From positions 1 to 7,885 of the forward strand of contig CAZPMO010000209.1 in NCBI GenBank assembly GCA_964587515.1: 7,885 nt of DNA. The letters are read 5' to 3'. Every line of letters starts with the position of its first letter. Position 1 is the stretch's first letter. Origin of the DNA: CAZPMO01 sp964587515. Lineage in GTDB: Bacteria > Pseudomonadota > Alphaproteobacteria > MPNO01. Below are positions 1 through 7,799 of the stretch, in pieces. Under the pieces are notes generated by a model. That model did not search any database. It was not told the DNA's origin and worked only from the letters and a program-made list of their open reading frames with translations. The position numbers and the translations under genes were made by a program.

Positions 1-1323
1 CCCGACGCCGAGGCGGCGGTGGCGCGCCTGCAAATCGTCGACGCGCTGGAGGGGTTGTCGTCGGCCGACCTGGTCATCGAGGCGATCGTCGAGAATATCG
101 AGATCAAGCAGGAGCTTTTCGCGGCGCTGGAGAAGATCGTCGCCGAGGACTGCATTCTCGCCTCCAACACATCTTCTCTTTCGGTGACCGCCATCGCCTC
201 CGGGTGCGACAAGCCGGGCCGGGTCGCCGGCTATCATTTCTTCAATCCGGTGCCGCTTTTGAAGGTGGTCGAGGTGGTCGACGGCGTGCTGACCGAATCC
301 TGGGTCGGCGATGCGCTCGACAAGGTGGCGCGCCGCTGCGGCCATGAACCCGTGCGGACCAGCGATTCCCCGGGCTTTCTGGTCAACCACGCGGGCCGCG
401 CCTTCTATACCGAGGCGTTGCGCATCGCCCAGGAAGGCATCGCGTCGTTCTCCGATATCGACGATGTGCTGCGCGACGGCGTCGGTTTTCGCATGGGGCC
501 GTTCGAGCTGATGGACACCACCGGGCTCGACGTCTCCGGCGTGGTGATGGAATCGATCTATCACCAGTTCTACGAGGAGCCGCGCTTCCGCCCGGTGGCG
601 TTTACGCGACAGCGCATGGCGGCGGGGCTCTATGGCCGCAAGACCGGGCGCGGCTATTACGCCTACGAGGATAATCGCAAGATCGCGCCGGAGGCCGCGC
701 CGGTCCCGGACGCGCGCGCTGAAAGCGTTTGGATCGACCCGGCCAACGAGGACGGGCGCGCCGCGCTGCTGGACCTGCTTGCCGACAAGGTCGAGATCGA
801 CGGCGGGGCCAAACCGGGTGCGCGCAGCGTCTGTATCGTGACCCCCATGGGCGGCGACGCGACCACTGCGGCGCTGGCCGCCGGTATCGAGCCCGAGCGC
901 ACGCTGGCCGTCGACACGCTGTTCGGCCTGAGGAGCCGGCGCACGCTGATGACGACGCCGGTGACCGATCCCGACGTGCGCGATTCCGTGCACGGGCTGA
1001 TGGCCGATGACGCCGTGCCGGTCACCGTGATCCACGACAGTCCCGGCTTTATCGCCCAGCGGGTGATCGCGTCTATCGTCAATATCGGCTGCGAGATCGC
1101 CCAGCACCGCATCGCGACGCCCGAAGACATCAACAAGGCCGTGCGGCTCGGGCTCAACTATCCCCGGGGCCCGATCGAGTTCGGCGACGAGGTCGGCCCC
1201 GCCCGCATCCTCGCCATCCTGAACGAGATGCACGACTTCTACGGCGACCCCCGCTATCGCCCGTCCCCATGGCTGATCCGCCGCGCCAAGCTCGGCGTTT
1301 CGCTGATGACGCCGGAAGGATAG
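1..1323 (+). CDS. 3-hydroxyacyl-CoA dehydrogenase, PaaH-like (5'-truncated by window edge)
   Basis: This enzyme oxidises (3S)-3-hydroxyacyl-CoA to 3-oxoacyl-CoA with NAD+ in the cytoplasm, in beta-oxidation or aromatic-acid (phenylacetyl-CoA type) degradation. The frame is open to base 1, and 440 residues are visible. The GxGxxG start of the Rossmann fold is absent; by comparison with PaaH about 60-65 residues lie upstream, so the GTG at 19 is not the real start. The visible part begins near SADLVIEA (codons 21-28). The catalytic set has the same spacing as in characterised family members: Ser (172-174), His in HFFNP (235-237), Glu (271-273) and Asn in FLVNHAG (385-387). A first C-terminal 3HCDH domain follows, then a linker, then a second one (about 1036-1305, from DSPGFIAQR to LIRRAKLGV). 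This duplicated C-terminus marks the long, roughly 500-residue bacterial form without a fused hydratase. It ends 111 bp before tkt. Its exact substrate cannot be read from the sequence. Confidence 0.93.
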   Translation, partial: PDAEAAVARLQIVDALEGLSSADLVIEAIVENIEIKQELFAALEKIVAEDCILASNTSSLSVTAIASGCDKPGRVAGYHFFNPVPLLKVVEVVDGVLTESWVGDALDKVARRCGHEPVRTSDSPGFLVNHAGRAFYTEALRIAQEGIASFSDIDDVLRDGVGFRMGPFELMDTTGLDVSGVVMESIYHQFYEEPRFRPVAFTRQRMAAGLYGRKTGRGYYAYEDNRKIAPEAAPVPDARAESVWIDPANEDGRAALLDLLADKVEIDGGAKPGARSVCIVTPMGGDATTAALAAGIEPERTLAVDTLFGLRSRRTLMTTPVTDPDVRDSVHGLMADDAVPVTVIHDSPGFIAQRVIASIVNIGCEIAQHRIATPEDINKAVRLGLNYPRGPIEFGDEVGPARILAILNEMHDFYGDPRYRPSPWLIRRAKLGVSLMTPEG

Positions 1324-1329
1324 GGTTTC

Positions 1330-1341
1330 CGAATCGATTCG
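1330..1341. promoter_or_regulatory. 12-bp perfect palindrome of two abutting GANTC sites upstream of tkt
   Basis: CGAATCGATTCG is its own reverse complement. It contains GAATC (1331-1335) directly followed by GATTC (1336-1340), both matching GANTC, the target of the alphaproteobacterial cell-cycle methyltransferase CcrM. A looser outer inverted pair, TTCCG (1327-1331) and CGGAA (1344-1348), overlaps it. It lies about 95 bp upstream of the tkt start in the only sizeable gap before the operon, so it may be an operator or methylation-sensitive promoter element. There is no T-run, so it is not a typical intrinsic terminator. I found no convincing -35/-10 pair nearby. The regulatory role is inference. 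Confidence 0.35.
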
Positions 1342-1434
1342 ACCGGAATACCCCTTGCATCGCAAACCCGGCCGCGACAAATTGCCGTGCAATATCGCGC
1401 GTCCGAACTCGTCCCGTTGACCGAAAGCCCCGAC

Positions 1435-3412
<1,978 letters not shown>

Positions 3413-3417
<5 letters not shown>

Positions 3418-3440
3418 GACCAGGCAGATAAGACCAGAAG
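3413..3440. repeat. 14-bp imperfect tandem duplication at the tkt stop / gap leader
   Basis: GATAAGACCAG occurs at 3413-3423 and again at 3427-3437, a period of 14 bp. The first copy contains the tkt stop codon TAA (3415-3417). The second lies in the short leader just before the gap Shine-Dalgarno. The second TAA is out of the tkt frame. It looks like a small local duplication that lengthened the tkt-gap spacer; no function is evident. Confidence 0.7.
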
Positions 3441-3443
3441 GAG
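3438..3443 (+). promoter_or_regulatory. strong Shine-Dalgarno for gap
   Basis: AAGGAG lies 6 nt before the ATG at 3450, followed by a second purine stretch (AAGG, 3444-3447). This is the best ribosome binding site in the window. It fixes the gap start and is consistent with high expression of GAPDH. Confidence 0.8.
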
Positions 3444-3449
3444 AAGGAC

Positions 3450-4460
3450 ATGGCTGTACGCGTTGCGATCAATGGATTCGGCAGGATCGGCCGTCTGGCG
3501 CTGCGTGCGGCGCATGAGGCCAAGCGCAAGGACATCGAGATCGTCGCCATCAACGATCTCGGCTCGGTCGATGTGAACGCCCACCTGCTGCAATACGATT
3601 CGACCCATGGGCCGTTTCCGGGAAAGGTCCGGGTTACCAAGACCGGCATCAATATCGGCAGCGGATCCATTCAGGTCTGCGCCGAGCGCGATCCGGCGAA
3701 GCTGCCCTGGGAGAAGCTGAAGATCGACGTGGTGATGGAGTGCACGGGCTTCTTCACCAAGCGCGCCGACGCGGCAAAACATCTCGAAGCGGGCGCAAAA
3801 CGCGTGCTGATTTCCGCGCCCGCGACCGATGAAGATTTGACCGTGGTCTATGGCGTCAACGACGACAAGCTGCGCAAAAGCCACAAGGTGGTCTCCAACG
3901 CGTCCTGCACCACCAATTGCCTGGCCCCGGTGGCCGCCGTCCTCCACAAGGCGATCGGCATTTCGCAGGGCTACATGACCACCATCCATTCCTATACCGG
4001 CGACCAGCGCATCCTCGATACGCTGCACGGCGACATGCGGCGCGCCCGCGCGGCGGCGCGGTCGATGATCCCGACCTCGACCGGCGCGGCCAAGGCGGTC
4101 GGCAAGGTGCTGCCCGAGCTCAACGGCAAGCTCGACGGCACCTCGGTGCGGGTGCCCACCGAAAACGTCTCGGTGATCGACTTTTCCTTCGTCGCGAAGA
4201 AGAAGACCTCCATTGAACAAATCAACGCCGCCATCGTGAAGGCCGCGAAGAGCAACCGGCTGAAAGGCATCCTCGAGGTCAACGACGAGGCGCTGGTCTC
4301 CATCGACTTCAACCACAACAAGGCCTCATCGGTGTTCGACCTGACCCAGACCCAGGTGATCGACGGCAAGCTGTGCCGCGTATTGTCGTGGTACGACAAC
4401 GAATGGGGTTTCTCCAACCGCATGCTCGACACCGCGGCCGCGCTCGGCCAGTTGAGGTAG
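3450..4460 (+). CDS. gap: glyceraldehyde-3-phosphate dehydrogenase, type I
   Basis: It catalyses phosphorylating oxidation of glyceraldehyde-3-phosphate to 1,3-bisphosphoglycerate with NAD(P), in glycolysis or, reversed, gluconeogenesis, as a cytoplasmic homotetramer. The 336 residues match the family. The NAD domain opens with NGFGRIGR (8-15). Asp36 in AINDL is the residue that usually binds the adenosine ribose and favours NAD+. The nucleophile is Cys153 in SNASCTTNC, with general base His180 27 residues later, the family spacing. IPTSTGAAKAVGKVLPEL and the C-terminal WYDNEWGFSNRM are clear. The pair usually Leu-Pro in strictly NAD-specific enzymes (after DQRILD) is Thr191-Leu192 here, so some NADP use cannot be excluded. 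Its TAG stop abuts the pgk ATG, with zero spacing. It sits in the middle of a tkt-gap-pgk block, an arrangement common in Alphaproteobacteria. Confidence 0.97.
   Translation: MAVRVAINGFGRIGRLALRAAHEAKRKDIEIVAINDLGSVDVNAHLLQYDSTHGPFPGKVRVTKTGINIGSGSIQVCAERDPAKLPWEKLKIDVVMECTGFFTKRADAAKHLEAGAKRVLISAPATDEDLTVVYGVNDDKLRKSHKVVSNASCTTNCLAPVAAVLHKAIGISQGYMTTIHSYTGDQRILDTLHGDMRRARAAARSMIPTSTGAAKAVGKVLPELNGKLDGTSVRVPTENVSVIDFSFVAKKKTSIEQINAAIVKAAKSNRLKGILEVNDEALVSIDFNHNKASSVFDLTQTQVIDGKLCRVLSWYDNEWGFSNRMLDTAAALGQLR
4454..4457 (+). promoter_or_regulatory. Shine-Dalgarno of pgk inside the 3' end of gap
   Basis: GAGG lies within the last gap codons, only 3 nt from the pgk ATG at 4461; the intervening bases are the gap stop TAG. 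Such close spacing suggests that ribosomes finishing gap re-initiate on pgk (translational coupling). This is inferred from position only. Confidence 0.5.
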
Positions 4461-5645
4461 ATGGCGGCCTCTATCGACGATCTCGAGGTCTCCGGCAAGC
4501 GGGTTCTGGTCCGGGGCGACCTCAACGTGCCCATGCGCGACGGCGCGGTCTCGGACGCAACGCGCATCACCCGCCTCGCGCCCACCATCAACGATCTTGC
4601 CGACCGCGGCGCCGCTGTCGTCGTGATTTCCCATTTCGGACGGCCCAAGGGCGCGCGCGACGAGACCATGTCGCTGCGGCCGCTGGTCGCGCCGCTGAGC
4701 CGGGCGCTGGGCCGGCCGGTCGCCTTCGCCGAGGACTGCATCGGCGCGCCGGCGGCGAAGATCGTCGCCGCGCTGGGCGACGGCGAGGTGGCGCTGCTCG
4801 AGAATCTGCGGTTCCACGCCGGCGAGGAAGCCAACGATCCCGACTTCGCCCGCGCCCTGGCCGCGCTCGGCGATCTTTACGTCAACGACGCGTTCTCGGC
4901 GGCGCACCGGGCGCACGCCTCGACCGAGGCGATCGCGCATTTGCTGCCGTCGGCGGCCGGCCGGCTGATGCGGGCCGAACTCGACGCGCTGGGGCGCGCG
5001 CTGGAAGCGCCGGAACGTCCGGTGGCCGCGGTGGTCGGCGGCGCCAAGGTGTCGACCAAGCTCGACCTGCTGGGCAATCTGATTGCCAAGGTCGATCTGC
5101 TGGTGATCGGCGGCGCGATGGCGAACACCTTCCTCCATGCGCTGGGCACCGATGTGGGAAAATCCCTTTGCGAGGCCGAGATGGCCGACACCGCGCGCGA
5201 CGTGCTGGCCCGCGCCGACGAGGCGGGCTGCGAGATCGCGCTGCCGTCGGACGTGGTGGTCGCCAGGGAATTCAAGGAAGGCGCATCCGCCGAGACCGTG
5301 CCGGTCGCCGCCGTGCCGGGCGACACCATGATCCTCGACGTGGGCGAGGCGACGGCGGCGGCGCTGGCCGCGCGGCTCGGCGATTATCGCACGCTGGTGT
5401 GGAACGGCCCGCTCGGCGCGTTCGAGATCCCGCCCTTCGATGCCGGGACGGTGACGGTCGCGCGCGCCGCCGCCGCGCTTACCGGCCAGGGCCGGCTGGT
5501 TACGGTCGCGGGTGGCGGCGATACGGTGGCGGCTTTGTCGCAAGCCGGCGTGGTGGACGATTTTACATACGTGTCGAGCGCCGGCGGCGCTTTCCTGGAA
5601 TGGCTGGAGGGCAAGACCCTGCCCGGCGTGGCCGCGCTGCGCTGA
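4461..5645 (+). CDS. pgk: phosphoglycerate kinase
   Basis: It transfers the acyl phosphate of 1,3-bisphosphoglycerate to ADP, giving 3-phosphoglycerate and ATP (reversible), in the cytoplasm, and acts on the product of the gene upstream. At 394 residues it is the normal bacterial length. The N-lobe carries the triose-phosphate site: DLNVP (20-24, with Asp20 and Asn22), Arg35, HFGRPKG (58-64), ENLRF, and NDAFSAAHRAHAS. The hinge and C-lobe carry GGAKVSTKL (193-201), GGAMANTF, WNGPLGAFE (314-322), the nucleotide loop GGGDT (351-355) and SSAGGAFLEWLEGK. The last is an Ala-Gly-Gly variant of the usual TGGG motif, a form I recall from alphaproteobacterial enzymes. ATG 4461 is the natural start because the protein begins at the usual distance from DLNVP. 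No aldolase gene (fba) follows, although that is a frequent neighbour in related operons. Confidence 0.97.
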   Translation: MAASIDDLEVSGKRVLVRGDLNVPMRDGAVSDATRITRLAPTINDLADRGAAVVVISHFGRPKGARDETMSLRPLVAPLSRALGRPVAFAEDCIGAPAAKIVAALGDGEVALLENLRFHAGEEANDPDFARALAALGDLYVNDAFSAAHRAHASTEAIAHLLPSAAGRLMRAELDALGRALEAPERPVAAVVGGAKVSTKLDLLGNLIAKVDLLVIGGAMANTFLHALGTDVGKSLCEAEMADTARDVLARADEAGCEIALPSDVVVAREFKEGASAETVPVAAVPGDTMILDVGEATAAALAARLGDYRTLVWNGPLGAFEIPPFDAGTVTVARAAAALTGQGRLVTVAGGGDTVAALSQAGVVDDFTYVSSAGGAFLEWLEGKTLPGVAALR

Positions 5646-5695
5646 GAATTCAAGCGGCGTTAAGACTTGCCGCCCAGTATGGCGCGGTACTTCAC

Positions 5696-5700
5696 GGGAG
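5696..5700 (+). promoter_or_regulatory. Shine-Dalgarno for the TraB/GumN-family gene
   Basis: GGGAG lies 9 nt before the ATG at 5710. It decides the start: the frame is open further upstream into pgk, but only this ATG has a ribosome site and opens directly onto a signal peptide. Confidence 0.6.
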
Positions 5701-5709
5701 CTATCCCCC

Positions 5710-6621
5710 ATGCCGAGAACAACCAGTCGATCGCGGGCCTTCGCCGCGTCCTTTCTGTTTATCATCGCCCTGTGGCCGATCGCCTCGGCGGCGCGGAGCC
5801 TGCCTTACGGCCAGGGCATTCTGTGGCGCGTCGAAACATCGGGCGCCGCGCCCAGCCATGTATTCGGCACCGCGCATTCCACCGACAAGCGGATCGTGAC
5901 GCTGGCGCCGCCGGTCACGCGCGCTTTTTCGGCCGCGAAGATCCTGGTGTTCGAGATGGTGCGCACCAAGGATATGCCGCTTCGCATGGCGACCGCGATG
6001 ATGCTGCACGACGGCCGCCGGCTTGACGCAATCCTGGGCCCCGATCTGTTCGCCCGGACCTCGGCCGCGGCGGCGCGCTTCGGCATTCCCGGCGCGGCGA
6101 TGGTCAGGATGAAGCCCTGGGCGATTTCGGCCTTGATCAGCGTGCCGATGGACGAGCGCGCGCGGCAAGCGACGGGACAGAAGCCGCTCGATCATGCGCT
6201 CCAGGCCCGCGCCATGGCGCGCGGCATCCGCGTGCATGGGCTGGAAACGGTGCGCGAACAGCTGGGCATTTTCGACGACCTACCCGAGGCGGATCAGATC
6301 GCGCTGCTGGAGCGCGCCATCGCCGACGCCGGACAACTCGCCAGCATCATCGAGACCGTGAAACGCTATTATCTCGCCCGCGACCTCGACGGGATGTTCG
6401 CCTGGATGAAGAAGCAGACCGCCGGGGAAAGCCCGCGCCTGGTGGAAATTTTCGAGGAGCGCATCATCAACGCCCGCAATCTGACCATGGCGACGCGCAT
6501 GAAGTCCGTGCTCGCCGAGGGCGGTGCGTTCATCGCCATCGGCGCGTTGCATCTGCCGGGAGAGAAGGGCGTGCTGAGCCGTCTCGCGCGTAACGGCTAT
6601 CGTCTCACGCGGGTCTATTAG
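5710..6621 (+). CDS. exported TraB/GumN-family protein
   Basis: This 303-residue protein belongs to the TraB/GumN (PF01963-type) family, related to the Tiki metalloproteases. The biochemical role of most bacterial members is not established. The N-terminus is a classic Sec signal peptide: Arg-rich residues 3-9, a hydrophobic core (about 10-24) and an ASA cleavage motif at 25-27, so the mature protein should be periplasmic or lipid-surface facing. The core begins with GILWRVE, then the first signature GTAH (53-56) in HVFGTAHS and an acidic residue, Glu82, in VFEM. The second signature, GALHLPGEKGV (278-288, with His281), lies close to the C-terminus. The paired GTxH and GxxH motifs are the proposed metal-binding core of the Tiki/TraB fold. 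YYLARDLDGMFAWM is also typical of the family. It is 64 bp downstream of pgk on the same strand and may be read through from it; no functional tie to glycolysis is known to me. Its 3' end converges with the cyclase gene. Confidence 0.85.
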   Translation: MPRTTSRSRAFAASFLFIIALWPIASAARSLPYGQGILWRVETSGAAPSHVFGTAHSTDKRIVTLAPPVTRAFSAAKILVFEMVRTKDMPLRMATAMMLHDGRRLDAILGPDLFARTSAAAARFGIPGAAMVRMKPWAISALISVPMDERARQATGQKPLDHALQARAMARGIRVHGLETVREQLGIFDDLPEADQIALLERAIADAGQLASIIETVKRYYLARDLDGMFAWMKKQTAGESPRLVEIFEERIINARNLTMATRMKSVLAEGGAFIAIGALHLPGEKGVLSRLARNGYRLTRVY

Positions 6622-6665
6622 ATCTGAAGTCCAATACCAAGCTTCTTTGATCATGACCCACACGG

Positions 6666-6707
6666 CATGCTTCGAGACGCCGGCTTCGCCGGCTCCTCAG
6701 CAAGAGG
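6666..6707 (+). repeat. REP-like unit, left copy
   Basis: The core is CTTCGAGACG, then a perfect 6-bp stem GCCGGC (6679-6684 with 6688-6693) around a TTC loop, then TCCTCAG and GAGG. This unit type (TTCGAGACG, variable hairpin, CTCCTCAG) resembles dispersed intergenic palindromes I recall from alphaproteobacterial genomes. Confidence 0.65.
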
Positions 6708-6733
6708 AATATATCATTATTTCAACAAGTTAT

Positions 6734-6773
6734 CCTCGTCCTGAGGAGGCCCGAAGGGCCGTCTCGAAGGACA
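6734..6773 (-). repeat. REP-like unit, right (inverted) copy
   Basis: This is the reverse-oriented partner of the left unit: CCTCGTCCTGAGGA, hairpin GGCCC-GAA-GGGCC (6748-6752 with 6756-6760), then CGTCTCGAAG. The hairpin sequence differs from the left unit while its stem is kept. Such compensatory change indicates that the fold matters or that the two units diverged independently. Confidence 0.65.
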
Positions 6774-6829
6774 TAGAGATGAGTCGTTGCCAGCTCGGCT
6801 TGGTATAACGACGCTGGTCAGGCCGGACC

Positions 6830-6846
6830 CTAGAACACTATCCGGC
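6830..6846 (+). repeat. 17-bp direct repeat, copy 1 (overlaps cyclase stop codon)
   Basis: CTAGAACACTATCCGGC. It matches the copy at 7783-7799 in 16 of 17 bases, in the same orientation. It covers the cyclase stop codon (6838-6840 on the minus strand) and the last two codons. Confidence 0.6.
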
Positions 6847-7743
6847 TGAGGTGCGAATTTCAGAGGGGGTGTCCGCCGCGCCGGTCGCCTCCGCGCTGGA
6901 TTTCCAGTCGAGCAGGAAAATCGGTACGGGTTCGGGGTAACCCTTGACCTGGTAATCGCCTTTTTTGGTGAACGCGTATTGTTTGCCCACCGACACCTCG
7001 CGCACGATGGAAGACACCGCGATCTCCGCGCCATCGGTCTGGCCCAATATGCGCGCGGCCATTTGCACCGGCGTGCCGAACACGTCGCCGTCCTCGTGGA
7101 TGGGCTCTCCGGCGTTGATGGCGACGCACAGGCCGAGGCCGAGAGTAGAGTCCGCCGCGTTGGCGCGTTGGCAGGCCCGCTGCATGGCGATCGCACCCTC
7201 GACGGCGCCGACGATCTGAGGAAAGACGGCCATGATGCCGTCGCCGGTGTGCTTGATTTCCCGACCGCCATATTGCGCCAGCGCGTCGCGGACAATCAAA
7301 TCGTGTTCGTGGACCACAAGCTGCGCCGCGTCGTCGCCGCGTTCCTGGGTCATCGCCATGGACCCGACCATATCGGTGAACAGAACGGCGACGAACTCCT
7401 TGTCGTTCTTTACCGTCGGCGCGGCCAACTCGTTCCACGAATCCATGGCTCCGACGACACCGGGTTTGCCGTCCGGATCATTTTGACTCTGCGCGATCGC
7501 CGAGCGGCCCGCTTCGTACATCATGAAATATTTGGGAATGACGAGATATTCGTCGATATTGGCGCAGAAGGTGCGCGCCGTCGCCGGCGTGTGGCCGAGC
7601 ATCTGGGCGTGCGCGCGCATGATGATCTGTATGCCGCGGGCCGAGAGTTGTTCGCGCGCCGCTTCAATCTGATTTCCCGGAAAATATAAGACTGTCCGTT
7701 GTTTGCCCGTATCCGGATTGCGATAGGACGGGTTCGCTCCCAT
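6838..7743 (-). CDS. class III adenylate/guanylate cyclase domain protein
   Basis: Residues 117 to about 275 form a class III nucleotide cyclase domain, making cAMP (or cGMP) from ATP (or GTP); the domain acts as a dimer. The metal-binding aspartates are Asp124 in LFTDMVGS and Asp168 in TGDGIMA, at the usual 44-residue spacing. The purine-selecting pair is Lys164 and Asp220, the combination that favours ATP. The transition-state arginine is Arg231 in VQMAARI. The Asn normally four residues before that Arg is Gln227. Residues 1-110 contain no signal peptide or membrane segment that I can see and no sensor domain I recognise, so the protein is probably cytoplasmic. The ATG at 7743 is the first possible start because an in-frame TAG lies two codons upstream (7747-7749); no clear Shine-Dalgarno precedes it. 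It is transcribed convergently with the TraB/GumN gene and is bracketed by 17-bp direct repeats. Confidence 0.9.
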   Translation of the reverse strand: MGANPSYRNPDTGKQRTVLYFPGNQIEAAREQLSARGIQIIMRAHAQMLGHTPATARTFCANIDEYLVIPKYFMMYEAGRSAIAQSQNDPDGKPGVVGAMDSWNELAAPTVKNDKEFVAVLFTDMVGSMAMTQERGDDAAQLVVHEHDLIVRDALAQYGGREIKHTGDGIMAVFPQIVGAVEGAIAMQRACQRANAADSTLGLGLCVAINAGEPIHEDGDVFGTPVQMAARILGQTDGAEIAVSSIVREVSVGKQYAFTKKGDYQVKGYPEPVPIFLLDWKSSAEATGAADTPSEIRTSAG

Positions 7744-7755
7744 TTTCTATTGGTC

Positions 7756-7775
7756 TGGCGCGACGTGCGGCGCCA
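7756..7775. other. small hairpin in the cyclase leader
   Basis: TGGCGC (7756-7761) pairs perfectly with GCGCCA (7770-7775) around an 8-nt loop, 13-32 nt upstream of the cyclase ATG. In transcript orientation it would lie just before the start region, where a clear Shine-Dalgarno is missing. In such GC-rich DNA a 6-bp stem can arise by chance. Confidence 0.25.
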
Positions 7776-7782
7776 AGGCAAA

Positions 7783-7799
7783 CTAGAGCACTATCCGGC
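7783..7799 (+). repeat. 17-bp direct repeat, copy 2 (cyclase upstream side)
   Basis: CTAGAGCACTATCCGGC, differing from copy 1 at one base. Beyond it, 7800-7885 shows no coding region I can support, only small repeats: TCGGGCARGCG at 7835-7845 and 7870-7880, and the hairpin GATGC-GGT-GCATC at 7859-7871. The stretch reads like intergenic repeat material. Confidence 0.6.

Larger units (their letters stand above)
6634..6806. repeat. compound palindromic element: REP-like pair inside 9-bp inverted termini
   Basis: The outer ends are ATACCAAGC (6634-6642) and its exact reverse complement GCTTGGTAT (6798-6806). Inside, almost equally far from each end (27 and 28 nt), lie two REP-like units in head-to-head orientation. 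The arm CTTCGAGACG (6670-6679) pairs 10/10 with 6760-6769, and 6694-6707 pairs 12/14 with 6734-6747. Each unit has its own hairpin, and the 26-nt spacer is AT-rich. It fills most of the gap between two convergent genes, so it may act as a bidirectional terminator or mRNA 3'-end protector. The size, inverted ends and symmetry also fit a small non-autonomous mobile element (MITE/BIME-like). No target-site duplication is obvious. Confidence 0.6.

Noticed and set aside
19..21. GTG as the true start of the first gene
   Set aside because: The frame is open to base 1 and the Rossmann GxGxxG segment of the family would be missing; the gene is simply cut by the window.
1387..1434. GTG start for transketolase at 1387
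   Set aside because: The 16 extra residues do not resemble the family, whereas the ATG at 1435 gives an N-terminus that lines up with known transketolases.
5654..5673. Inverted pair GCGGC/GCCGC after pgk as an intrinsic terminator
   Set aside because: The stem is only 5 bp with a 10-nt loop and no T-run follows; it is within chance expectation for this GC content.
5512..5709. Longer version of the TraB/GumN-family protein starting inside pgk
   Set aside because: It would bury the signal peptide 66 residues from the N-terminus and overlap pgk; the ATG at 5710 has its own GGGAG and opens onto the signal peptide.
4326..5765. Very long open frame on the minus strand (about 479 codons) opposite gap/pgk, plus a 508-codon plus-strand frame at 4373-5899
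   Set aside because: Both overlap gap or pgk along their length, are dominated by Arg/Gly/Ala/His as expected for off-frame reading of GC-rich codons, and show no domain. pgk itself is unmistakable.
6708..6733. IHF-type site in the AT-rich spacer between the REP units
   Set aside because: The best match to WATCAA-N4-TTR has two mismatches, too weak to call.
6965..7689. Plus-strand open frames across the cyclase gene (6979-7689 and shorter ones)
   Set aside because: They are antisense to a clear class III cyclase with its catalytic residues intact and show no recognisable motifs.
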